Source: Panopea generosa
Taxonomy: Eukaryota; Mollusca; Bivalvia; Adapedonta; Hiatellidae
Assembly (NCBI GenBank): GCA_029582155.1
Contig: CM055895.1
Coordinates: 46,016,750-46,080,749, forward strand
Reading direction: 5' to 3'
Length of the DNA: 64,000 nt
Every line of letters begins with the position of its first letter. The first letter of the stretch is position 1. The notes under the pieces are model-generated. The model saw only the letters and a program-made list of their open reading frames with translations, was not told where the DNA came from and ran no database searches. Shown here piece by piece: positions 1 to 10,600 of this stretch. A program made the translations under genes and the position numbers.

Positions 1-480
1 ACAGTAAAATTAATAGCTACAATATAAATTATTATGATATCCTAAAGGTTCATTGGAATTCAGCATTTGGCATCTTAAATATCCAAAGTCTCCAAACTCA
101 TCCCTCCTAGTAACAATATCAACAGCTCTTAGGTACATGGCATAACGGATGTAGGAAGTTAAAGTAATAAATACCACCCACCAAAAAGACAAAACACTTT
201 TGCTTCTATGGATATAGGTTCATTTCAAAGAAAAAAATATGGTGGATTTAACATAATATTAATATGAGGAATATCATTATCTATATATGCTCTCTCTCTA
301 TATATATACAAACACCCTCATTACCCACCTTCCCTCAAACACACACTAAAAACTACCCCCACACACATCACCAGCACTCATGGAAAAATAAAAACAACAA
401 AATATATTCAAATAAAAATTAAACACATTAAAACAAAGCAAACTATGCATCCATGGGATATATCAATAAAGCCAAATATC
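1..480. other. AT-rich intergenic DNA, no clear gene
   Basis: A 60-codon minus-strand ORF lies at 10-192. Part of it (about 60-140) resembles DNA near 39690-39780 on the same strand, sharing TTTGGAGACTTTGG, which suggests a dispersed repeat rather than an exon. The rest is AT-rich with short (TC)n and CA-rich tracts near 290-370. Confidence 0.3.
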
Positions 481-740
481 AAGTTTCATCAAAATCGGTC
501 CATCAATAAAGATTTTAGAGGTCTGAAACCGTCAGCCAATCAGAGTCCAGATCATCTAATTAATATGCACCAATTCCATCCATTGTTGAACTTGACCTGG
601 GTCTTGTTGATATAAAGCCAAATGTAACTTTTTGTCAATATCAAACTTTTTGTCAATATCAGTCCATAAATAAAGACTTTAGAGGTCGGAAATTATCAGC
701 CAATCAGAGCCCAGAAATCGTTCACAATACCCAAATATGG
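480..740. repeat. Internal duplication (about 180 bp apart)
   Basis: The motif AATAAAGA.TTTAGAGGTC followed by TCAGCCAATCAGAG occurs near 508-545 and again near 670-710. Two diverged copies of one unit are visible; no coding signal. Confidence 0.4.
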
Positions 741-784
741 AACAAGGGAGGTATAGAAGGTCAGATACTCCAAGAGTATGCAAT

Positions 785-1000
785 TCAATTTGTTTTTGTT
801 TTCCACACGTTTCAGGCTAAATATGGCATATCCAGTTTTATTGGTGGAGAAAGACCTAAGATTAAATTGGAGTAGAACAAGCGTCCTTTGTCAAGTAACT
901 CGCAAACTTTCCCACTTAAGTTTTTGGAGCGAACGGGACTCAAACCTACAACTTTAGTAGTGAGAGGTAAATGATATTGAGATAGCATCTTAAACCAATC
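785..1000 (-). mobile_element. tRNA-derived SINE-like element, family S2, copy 1
   Basis: It shares GGCATATCCAGTTTTATTGG, a middle part (AAGTAACT..CAAACTTTCC) and a tRNA-like B-box region read on the minus strand with copies at 5555-5760 and 57040-57285. All three copies have the same orientation. It lacks a clear tail. Confidence 0.55.
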
Positions 1001-1398
1001 AGTCTAGGATGTCCCTGATTCAAATTGTAAATGAACTAAACTAAGTATTTATAAGTACAAAAATATAATCATGTAACTGTTTTCAAAAGCTAACACAGTA
1101 AAACTTTGTTGACTCAAACACCGGTGGATGGAACACCACATATAACTTGAACCATGTATCTGGTCCAGACCGAATTCCTATTTCGATGTGTGTATATACA
1201 TGTACATGTATAGTATGATGTTGGACAATATTTGGCTCAAACAACCCTTAACTTGAACTATTTTGTCCAGTCCTGTCGGGTTTGAGCCATGGAAGTTCTA
1301 CTGTAGATTGTATCCAGTGAAACATGACAGAAATTTTTGCTGATAGGGACTTATATTTCGCACTATTTCTTTGTTATTGATGGCAAACGGATAATGAA
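1001..1398. other. Intergenic DNA, nothing recognised
   Basis: No ORF, splice-flanked exon or repeat partner was seen in this stretch. Confidence 0.4.
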
Positions 1399-3050
1399 CA
1401 AGAAATGTCACTGGTAAGTATTGCATGCCCCCTTATATGGTTGTTGAAAAATAACAATATAATTATGTTATAATACATGTAGCTGGCGATGTATCCATGA
1501 ATATAAAGAGTAATGGACTGATGTTTCAGACTAGACATGCATTTTCATGTTTTTTACATTAAAGCATGACCTTGACCTTGAAATCTGATGTATTGAGCTG
1601 AGTATTTCAACAGTTAAATGCTGTTGAAACACCATCATGACATGCTGATCACTTGTGTCAAGCTATTTTAAAATCCCTTAATGTAAGACAAAGTTACAGA
1701 TCAAATGTTGATAAATTGAGCCAAGTGTTTTTGAAATCCATCCATGAATGATAAAGTTAAGGGACTTGAAATCTCAAACAGTTTCAAAGTGTTGTCATAC
1801 ATTCTAAAAGTGTGACCTTGACCTTTGAGGTAAAGGTCTAGGTCTTACTTATGACAAGTCGTCATGTCATCTTGATAAATTGAGCCATGTTAAAGGCAAA
1901 GTCACAGACCAGACACAAAATATCAATGAATGAATGAATAGGGTTTTACGGCGTACCAACACATTATAGGTTATTCGACGCCAACAGGAAGGAAGATTCC
2001 TGGTTCACTCTACATGTACAAAAACAACAAATTAACATATAGATTGAAATACATCAACAAATGAATATGCAGAATGAACCTAGAACCTTGATACCTGCAG
2101 AACTGCAGAGTTTCAGCAAATTCTATAATATTACTCAATTTGTAGCTTCTTACGACATGCATAAGCCACAGTGATTCTATTCTTGCCATCACTCATGGCT
2201 CCCTGGAACCACACAGGTGTTGATAATTTAACTACAATAGTGAACATGACAAAAAATGATAAAATGAACATGACACACATTCTGAGGATTCCTACCCCTC
2301 TGCAGAGATCGACAGTGATTCTATTCTTGGCTGGAACCACATAGGCTCACGATATTAAACAAACTGAAAGTGTGACATTGATCTTTGAGGAAAGGTTCTG
2401 GGTCTTACATGCGACACTTAATAATGTCATGTTGATCAACTGAGCCAAGTGTTTTTAAAATTTATCTATAGATGGCAGAACGGACAAGAAATTTTAAAAT
2501 ACTGAAAGTCAAAGTTAAATTGTGACCTTGACCTTTGAAGTGGGAGTTTGGGTATTAAGTGCAACATGTCGTCATGTTATGCTGATCATTTATAACAAGT
2601 ATTTATAAAAATCCATAAATGCATGACAAAGTTGCAGGCCGGACACGTAATCTCACACAGACTCAAAGTGTTGTTAAACAAACTAAAATAGTGACCTTGA
2701 CCATTGAGCTACAGGTGTGGGTCTTATTCGCGACACGTTGTCATGTTATGTTGATCATTTGTAGCAAGTATCATTAAAATCCATCTATGCATGACAAAGA
2801 TACAGGCCAGACACGAAATCTCACACAGACTCAAAGCGTATTCAAACAAAACACAAATTGTGACCTTGACCTTTGAGCTACGGGTGTGGGTCTTACTTGC
2901 GACATGTCGTCATGTTATGTTGATCATTTGTACCAAGTATCAACAAAATACACCTATGCATGACAAAGATACAAGCCGGAAGCGAAAAACCGGACGGACA
3001 GACACTGTGATTACTATATGCCACCCCAAAACATTTTAGGGGGTGGCATA
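1399..3050. mobile_element. Pearl-like element with ~165-bp tandem core, copy 1
   Basis: It begins AACAAGAAATGTCACTGGTA and ends in a hairpin, TATGCCACCCC...GGGGTGGCATA (about 3016-3050). The core repeats a unit of about 155-170 bp marked by GTGACCTTGACCTTTGAG (near 1811, 2368, 2522, 2693 and 2860). A second copy is at 59089-59837. Bivalve pearl elements have this plan of a unique start, a tandem ~160-bp core and a unique end; this match is from memory. It is interrupted by another repeat at about 1921-2350. Confidence 0.65.
1921..2350. mobile_element. Insertion inside the pearl-like element (repeat family F, copy 1)
   Basis: The tandem unit breaks after ACCAGACACAAAAT and resumes at TTAAACAAACTGAAAGTG. 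The insert's first 200 bases (GGGTTTTACGGCGTACCAAC ... AACTGCAGAGTTTCAGCAAA) match 57929-58123 closely and 62007-62115 partly, so it is a dispersed repeat. The remainder (about 2126-2350) has no partner here but contains two copies of ACAGTGATTCTATTCTTG. Confidence 0.6.
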
Positions 3051-3540
3051 AAAATTGAATACCAGTACTAGAATTCTCATCTTAAACTTGCAGCAAACAC
3101 TTGGTAATTTGATTTAGAATGATGTACCATTTTTGCTACATAGTTCAGTGCTCCAGATAAGCATTTCTTCAAATGAGTATGTTGCCATTTAAATTAGTAT
3201 GCAATGCTTATTTTTGAATGTTAACGGTAAAAATCGCCATTTAAAACAAAGTAATCAACACTGAAATTGGGAATAACTAATGCTTTCTTTACCCCTTAAT
3301 TCAAATTTCAATGCTTTATTCAGAAATTTCAATGCTTAAATACCACCAAACAGTGCTGATCCCGAGCACTGGTAGTTGTAGTAAACAGCTGATTCATGTT
3401 CATGTGCAAATAAAGAAAGAACAAAGAGAATGACTTCCAGGAAACTGAAATGAAAGTTATTTAGAATAATGGGTAATATATCAATGATATTTGTTTCGAT
3501 TAATTGTTATTTATGATGGTTTCCTGATTTTTGTTTAGCC
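3051..3540. other. Intergenic DNA, nothing recognised
   Basis: AT-rich; no exon signature or repeat partner was seen. Confidence 0.35.
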
Positions 3541-3577
3541 GCGAACACCAGCAGAGGCTCTTGTTGTAGTTTATATA

Positions 3578-3631
3578 ATGGAAAGTATCGAAAACGACGA
3601 AAAGGAAATAAATGCATCGAAATTTACAAGA
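3578..3631 (+). CDS. Possible orphan first coding exon
   Basis: An ATG at 3578 opens 18 codons (MESIENDEKEINASKFTR) ending in phase 0 at a strong donor, GTAAGT (3632). A TTTGTTTAG just upstream could be an acceptor for a 5' UTR exon. The residue mix is acidic and gene-like, but I find no matching downstream exon before RRS1, which needs a different phase. It may be a chance ORF or the start of a gene with distant exons. Confidence 0.25.
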
Positions 3632-4560
3632 GTAAGTAATATAGAAACTTGGCTCAAACTTTCCTTATTTGGCGAATGTTTTCTCTTTTTTTTACCCTAG
3701 ACAGGGTAGGCCCTTCTTGAAAATCTATATACATAAAATGTTGAACTAATGATCTGAAATGACATCTGGATGAATGATCATTTCACTTTAGTTTGTTTCA
3801 ATATAAGTTATATATAACCTGTTTAGAATTTTTACAATGTGACCCAGTCACATCATATTATTGAGTGTTTTACTTTTACTCAATATCCCATCGGAGCATG
3901 CTTGCTCCAAGAACCAGAAGTCCCCTGCTGGATTTCTGGTTGAGTTTTGCTAAGAGCTTTCCAAATGTACTCCCTCAGTGCCTTGTTCAAAGCCTTTTGA
4001 AAGCATGCACTCCTCAGGGCTGGAAAATTCCACTCATCCGCTTGCTATGACGAGTGAACATTTGGTCAGGACAAGTAAGATATAAGAAATATTTCTTTGA
4101 CTTCAAACATTCAATGTTGGAAAGGAGGGACAAGTAGCTTTTATCAGAAATTTCAAGCCCTGTCCTGTGGAGGGGTATGAAGCAGTTGGTTCTTTTGTCC
4201 AGGGAGAGTCTTACCCAATGCATGTAAATGATCTCACTGAACTTCAATGTGAATGAGTGATTCAAATGCGTGTAAACATGTGAACGTTGTGCATGTACAA
4301 AATCCTTGTGAGAGGGTGTTCAGTATCAGCAGATAGATAGACTGACTTGAAGTTCACAACAGCCAGTATAAAGCCTTTATTGATACAGATAGCCATATAC
4401 ATGTATTTTAATCCTAAAACAAGCATAACAGCAGCAAAAAAATTACATTATAAATTAGTATTTTTGGCTAAATTTTAAATCATAACATTGAATAAGCCAC
4501 TGCAAAATATGGAGAAAATATAAATGAATATTTTTGTGCACATTTTTCAACTTTCAAAAC
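3632..4560. other. Intergenic or intronic DNA, nothing recognised
   Basis: ORFs of 61-83 codons on both strands at 3865-4265 show no splice context or family motif. Short runs such as ACATGTATTTTAATCC are not informative. Confidence 0.35.
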
Positions 4561-4592
4561 TGCTGCAATTTTGAATGGGGTTTTATGCTATA

Positions 4593-5552
4593 CGAGGGGG
4601 GGGGGGGGGGGGTCAGAAAGTTTGTAGACTTTTGCCATATCATTTTTAGTTATCATTGTATTCTAATAATTCTCAGGGAGCCTGTGTCGCTACATATTTG
4701 CAGTAATCTTGCAAAAAATTGATAAATTTTCATCATTAGTTTATATTCTATAGTAACTATGCAAACGTTAGTTTTTGCTTTTTTCTACCTCTACTATTCA
4801 AACAAGTGTAGCATTGCCAAAACAGGTTTTATTTCTAAAATAGAAAATATCAATATGTACTGTATCATATGCTTATTTACATCCTTTAAAAAAATGGCAC
4901 CAATTATGCGCATCTCAAATATGATGTTACTGTATGCTATTTTGTTTGAAACAAAATGACGTAGGGGCACTGGAAAATGGAATACCGCAGCTCTGTAAAG
5001 TTCTGCTCCATGTCAGTTAATACACCTGCTCAAACAGAGAAACAAAAGTATGTACAGTGAATCAAATGTTTCAACGTTTCTAGTGTTTAAATATCACAAA
5101 ATTAATGTTTTTGAGATGGCCAGGAATCCATCATTGAAAAGAGCAAAAGGGAAGTCGATTTGAAGACATATCGGAATTAAAGCATGTTTTACAGAATTTT
5201 GTGTCCAGTATACCATCTTCAGATTTCGTTAACATGTTCAATCAATGGTGTAGATGGTTGCAAAAACATACAGACCACCGAAGATAGTATTTTGAGAAGG
5301 ATTGGTTCAGTAAATTTGTTACAAAAGCACCCATTTAAAATATTGACGCCGATTTTTGGTGAATATACCCTCATCATTTTGCCCTGACAAATCTAACTGC
5401 TTCGCTTTAAATAGCGCCTTATTTTTTTAATAGTTGATGTATCAAAATATGTCTCATATACATTTATTTCAAATACAATAACACTATTGTGCATTGTGAA
5501 ATTGATATAATGAGATATGTCAAAAGTCTACAAACTTTCTGATTCCCCCTCG
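4593..5552. mobile_element. Tc1/mariner-type inverted-repeat element
   Basis: Ends read CGAGGGGG...TCAGAAAGTTTGTAGACTTTTG at the left (4593-4638) and the inverse at 5515-5552, both flanked by TA (4591-4592 and 5553-5554). The left end has expanded to a run of 17 G. TA flanks and CGAGGGG-type ends fit the Tc1/mariner superfamily. I see no transposase ORF, so it is non-autonomous or decayed. It splits SINE S2 copy 2. Confidence 0.65.
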
Positions 5553-5554
5553 TA

Positions 5555-5760
5555 TTCAACAATTTCAAGTTATATATGGCATATCCAGTTTTATTAGCAG
5601 AGAAAGACCTAAGAATAAAAAATCTGGGTAGAACCACTGTCTTTCGGTAAGTAACTGGCAAACTTTCTAATAAAAAGTTTTTGTAGCGATCGGGACTCAA
5701 AGCTACAAACTTAGTGGTGAGAGGTAAGCAGTCAAGAGATGGTGCTATAGGCCACTCGGA
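5555..5760 (-). mobile_element. SINE family S2, copy 2 (split by the mariner-type element)
   Basis: Matches 57050-57285. Joining 4573-4592 to 5555 onward restores the family sequence GGGTTTTA.GC.A followed by TTCAAC..ATTTCA, so the mariner-type element landed inside this SINE. Confidence 0.6.
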
Positions 5761-5934
5761 AATTTTTCATCCACTACAGGCCAGCTGAAAAGGCAAAATC
5801 TGCATGTCACAGGGTTAGAAATCAGAAGTTGTTCTGTGCCATGCTGATTAGAAAATTTTTAAGTTTGAAACTCACCTTACAATTTTTTTATGCAAAATCA
5901 GTTGTAGTTGTATGGTGTTTAGCATTGCTTTCAA

Positions 5935-6235
5935 CAAATTTTCTGTCATATTGCTACGGTGTCTACTTGAGACAGTATTCTAAGCGCTGTCACACTGGAG
6001 TATCATGCCGCGGACACATGGTATGATAACCCACCCAGTCACATTATACTGACACCGCGCCGACCAGACCTAGAACTCTCATTTAAATGCTGAGCGTCAA
6101 GCGAGGAAGCTTCTAGTACCATTTTTTAAGTCTTTGATATGACCTGGCAGGGGATTGAACCCACGACCTTCCGCATGCGAGGCAGACGCTGTACCACTAG
6201 ACAATGCCACTGTCCTATGCAAAATCAATTTGATT
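5935..6235 (-). mobile_element. tRNA-derived SINE (family S3)
   Basis: On the minus strand the 5' end reads TAGTGGTACAGCGTCTGCC (A-box type), then GGGTTCAATCCC (B-box type). A body follows with CGGCGCGGTGTCAGTATAAT and GTGACTGGGTGGG, a core I associate with mollusc SINEs. Orientation follows the tRNA-like head near 6215. Confidence 0.65.
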
Positions 6236-6708
6236 CTAATAGATTTCTTTACATGACATTGGAATGATGCATCTTGTGTTTAAGAATCTTATATTAATTA
6301 GGATGAAAATACTGCATTATTCCAACAAATTTGGGTCATTATTTCATTGTGGGAAAAGAAAAATGATGGGGACAAGTAATGCCTGGGGACAATTGAATTT
6401 ACAAAGACAATTGTCTTGCAGGCAACTGTTTACAAAATGTTAATGTCTATCTCTACAAGATATGTACTGTCAAGTCAAGATGAAGTTTTTATTTACCCTC
6501 ACAATCTGAACCGGTCATTTTGACAAACATGTCCTGTAACTCTACATGCAATGTGATGTACCCTATTAAGTGTCATTTATTGTGTGGAAACAGATAGAAA
6601 AGTAGCACTCAAGGTGTGGTTAATTTAGTGTTGTGTATCCAGGCAAATACTATGCAAGATGAAAATACTTAAAAACTCACCTATTCTTTTCAATGTCAAA
6701 TATAATAT
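6236..6708. other. Intergenic DNA, nothing recognised
   Basis: AT-rich with no repeat partner or exon seen. Confidence 0.35.
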
Positions 6709-6716
6709 TATGATAC

Positions 6717-7134
6717 GGGTGCAGGACGAAGCGTACCACTGTCTTTCCGTACCACTGCCTTTACGTACCATTTCTGGACGAAGCGTACCACATATAGATA
6801 ATATAGTAGTAAATACCTGGTGGGACGCTCGATAATACGTTGTAAACTAGATGTGAATAACAAGTATCATTTGCTGAAATCAGTGGTAAATTAAAGCAAA
6901 CTGACAAAAAGAAAGTAGTAATGGGTATTATAAGGTTAATTAATCCCGATTAATTAGACAAGATGAACATTAGATAAAAAAAAATAACATAATACACATT
7001 TGAACAGTTTAACAAACAATACATAAATATTATTAAATTTTCCCTATATAATCTATATATGGTACGCTTCATCCTAGAAACTGGTACGCTTCGTCCTGGT
7101 ACGGTAAGGCAGTGGTACACTTCGTCCGACATTC
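6717..7134. mobile_element. MITE with ~85-bp terminal inverted repeats and 8-bp target duplication
   Basis: Left arm 6717-6806 and right arm 7044-7134 are inverted copies, each with several GGACGAAGCGTACCA units. The element is flanked by TATGATAC at 6709-6716 and 7135-7142, a perfect 8-bp target duplication. There is no transposase. An 8-bp duplication fits hAT-like or related superfamilies. Confidence 0.8.
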
Positions 7135-7142
7135 TATGATAC

Positions 7143-7509
7143 TGTGACAAATATTGTTATGTACAATAACAATTCCAAAAAGCTTATTAATGTTACTGCA
7201 CTGGTCATTGCTACTCATTTCAACATTACAAAAATAAAATATGATTGATATTAATTGTACATTCGGACATGTACACTTTTAGTACTAATTGGTGACGTCG
7301 CATGGGCCTACATAAAATGACATGAAAAGTCAAATTAGCCGTTGTTTAAAGAAAAAATGCCCCACCTTCCGAGATTCTGGTCAGCAATTTGCTTCACACG
7401 CAAAAAGTTTTTGCGTAAATTTTCTTTTTTAAACATCGCTTCAACATGTATTCATTTCAGCATTCTTTTAAGATTGTCCACAACACTTAAATTGATCAAA
7501 AAGATAAGA
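7143..7509. other. Intergenic DNA upstream of the RRS1 promoter
   Basis: Nothing recognised. An ORF at 7342-7530 lacks family signals. Confidence 0.35.
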
Positions 7510-7667
7510 ACAGTTCTTCCGGAATCATAATCGATGAATCTGCTCCTACTCCCGGAAGTGGAAAAGGCTAAAAATCCGGAAATGAGTTTTATTTGTAACG
7601 CTTAATTTCATTGGCTATTGTTTAATATTTACACCAATGGAAATTAAGTTAACAATTAAAGATAAAT
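7510..7667 (+). promoter_or_regulatory. RRS1 promoter / 5' UTR region
   Basis: Three ETS-type GGAA cores sit in 70 bases upstream of the RRS1 start: TTCCGGAA at 7517-7524, CCCGGAAGTG at 7551-7560 and TCCGGAAATG at 7575-7584. An inverted CCAAT box (ATTGG, 7610-7614) follows. There is no obvious TATA box. Clustered ETS sites with CCAAT are typical of housekeeping and ribosome-biogenesis promoters. The transcription start is not determined; it must lie between these sites and 7668. Confidence 0.5.
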
Positions 7668-10600
7668 ATGGCCGATTTGGTAGAAAACGTGTTGCGAGAA
7701 GCTGCTGAAAAAGAGTCAAAATACAAAACAAATGAAGTTTACAAAGACATTGATCTTGATATAGACGAAGGCAATTTGCTTACATCAGATTCTAATCCGG
7801 TTGATTGTAAAAAATTAAGGTAATATTATTAAAGGTAGTTGTAATTTGAAATGTTATATATTTTCGCGACTAAGTAATTCTTAACTTTAGATATAATTGT
7901 CATTCATAAACTTTGTTGTGCTAACTTTTTCTTCCACTTCTATCATATCCATACTGATGCCATTAAAACTACCCTAAATTCTGTGTCTAGCTTGTATAAT
8001 CTACTGACTTTGCTTGCATACCAAGTTTTGGTTCCACTCCACATGTGTTGAAAGTATCTGGTGATGATACTTTTATCTATCATCGCCACGGGTTTACCTT
8101 ATGGGCGACACCTCTAGAAAAGTATTAGTAATTTTAGATTTTTGGATGATAGTGTAGAGTGTACAACAGACCCTTTTGTCCAACGAAGTTCGGAACCTGG
8201 ATAATCTGGCCCCACTCCAAAAACAGCCATGGAGAATCTGGCCCCAAGATGATCCGGCCCCACTCCAAAACAGCCATGGAGAATCTGGCCCCAAGATGAT
8301 CCGGCCCCACTCCAAAACAGCCATTGAGAATCTGGCCCCAAGATGATCCAGCCCCACTCCAAAACATTTAGCATGGTCCGTCCGGCCCCACTTTCTTGTA
8401 ATTGCAATATTAGGGTTATTTATCACAAATAATATAACATTTAGGGCTTCTAAAATTTCAAAATGCAAATCGGTCCAGGTGTTTTACTGCCGTAAGATTC
8501 ACACTTATTTTGAAAAAAATCACTAAAATCGCCTTATATGTAGGCATACCCCATCCACCATGTCAGCTGCACCATGTATTTCTCTGTTTATTCATTAATA
8601 GACAACTCTCTCAAGTTTATTTTTGTATTATTTATAACTTATCATAAACTATCATAATGTGTTCATTTTAATGACGGACATTATGTTTTCACTTTACTGA
8701 ATAATTTTCATTCAATTAAAAATGCTCAGTCATTTGAGGAATTGAACTGGAAGTGTCGTATGTACAGGAAGTTGCGTGAAATCATTACTGTGGTAACCAA
8801 TGTAATGATATATTTTTTTATTTTTAATATGTGTTGCGCTGTAGCTAGAAACTATGTACAATTACCAAAAAACAGCTATTAACTATGACTTTTAACAGAC
8901 GTAACCAACTTAATGCATGCGAAGAAAAACATTCAATCTAATTTTATGTTACCATGATTGTTCAGTACACAATGTATTTCAGTAGGCTAGAAGCAGTGTA
9001 GAAGCAGAGTAATTTGCTTAATAACTGAATGTTGTTGTTATTGTTTAACTGATTAACATAAAGAACGTATTGCTTATTTAAAATTATCGTTTTTATATAG
9101 TTTTGTGTTTTCTTGTATATGTCTTATAAATAATTCCCATTATGAGTCATTTTTCAATAAGAATCCCGCAGTAATTAATATGTGTTTTTTAAATTATCTT
9201 ATAACTTTTCAATATTTCATTAGAAATACCAAATAATAGTTGATACTAAATTTAAAATTAACATGGTGGCGGATTTTCCATGCTAAATGGGGCCATATAT
9301 CACATGGACGTTTCATCCAGGGGCCAGATTTTCACGGGGCCGGATATTCCATAACTCTGAAATTAGGGGTAACTCTCCATGTGCCCAAACACTACTTTAT
9401 ATGTAGCACTGATCCATTTTGTTTGTCAGTTGTACAAGCGCACAAAAATCATAATATAATATTTTTATTAGTGAGTGTATGTAGTATCATACAAAGAAAG
9501 GACTACCAAAATACCAATGGAGTTTGACTTTGATTCACGTTCTGTGATGCACATGTAGTAGCATAAAGAGATTTTTCATTTTGCAAGTGTAAAATAAGCC
9601 CTGTCATTAGTGAGCAATTCAGACTTGATGAACCCCATGGCCTTGTAGGAGTTTTAAAACTCTTCCACACTGGTCAATCACATGAAGGTTATTTACAAAC
9701 CTCAAACACCATTGTTGTCACATTTCCCTTACAGAGAGTCTGACCTAACTTGAACAAAGACACCTTTCCTGTAATTGCCACAATTGTTATTTCCAATTGC
9801 TATGCCTACAATATATAACATATTATATGTGCTTTATTCTCTTAACTTTGCTTTAGTATTCTTTAGTTTTTGTAAATGTCATCTGTTCTTTAACTTCACT
9901 GCCTTAGTCAACTGTTTATCTGCACTTTATGTTAATTTCAACATGTTTTAGTTAGATGATTTCCTGATTTATCCTCTGGTTTAAATTCTTGCTCTGTATT
10001 GTTTTATTATTAACCTGAGATAGTATAATATAACTAAATTTCATATACTTGTGTGGATGTGTGTGTGTGAGTGTGTGCAGGTAAATGTGTGTGTGTGTAT
10101 ATGTGTGTGTATATATGAGTGTGTGTATGCTTATGCTACATGCAAGTAATAAATAAATATGTTAACATGTAATGAAACTTTGTTACTGTCGGCAAATAGC
10201 TTTGCAACTAGTGTTTTATATTTGTAAATTCGACACAAAATAAAGTTTCTTGATTCAGAATTCAAACCATATCCATATAACCTTTACGCTCTTTAATTAT
10301 ATAAATTTTATCAAGGACCTCATATACTGGAATGACAGGTGTATTTTTGTAATGCAGTACAGGCAATAATTTTATTCCCCCAATCTTGGGCAAATATTTG
10401 GCCCCATTTTCCTCATCAAAACATACTTTTCCGCATATGTAATGGGAAAAAAACATCAAAATAAAAAGATATTTTTAATGGGGTGTAGCACAATGAAGAA
10501 CAGGTATATTTACTGTTTTAAATAGACACTTATAATTTGCATTGTTTTGATTCCCCTCCTCCCCATTTTCATCATTACAATGTTATTTTCCTCTATGGAG

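Noticed and set aside
8094-8468. 124-codon minus-strand ORF with GSSWGQIL repeats
   Set aside because: It is produced by the 47-bp array inside RRS1 intron 1, with overlapping open frames of similar length.
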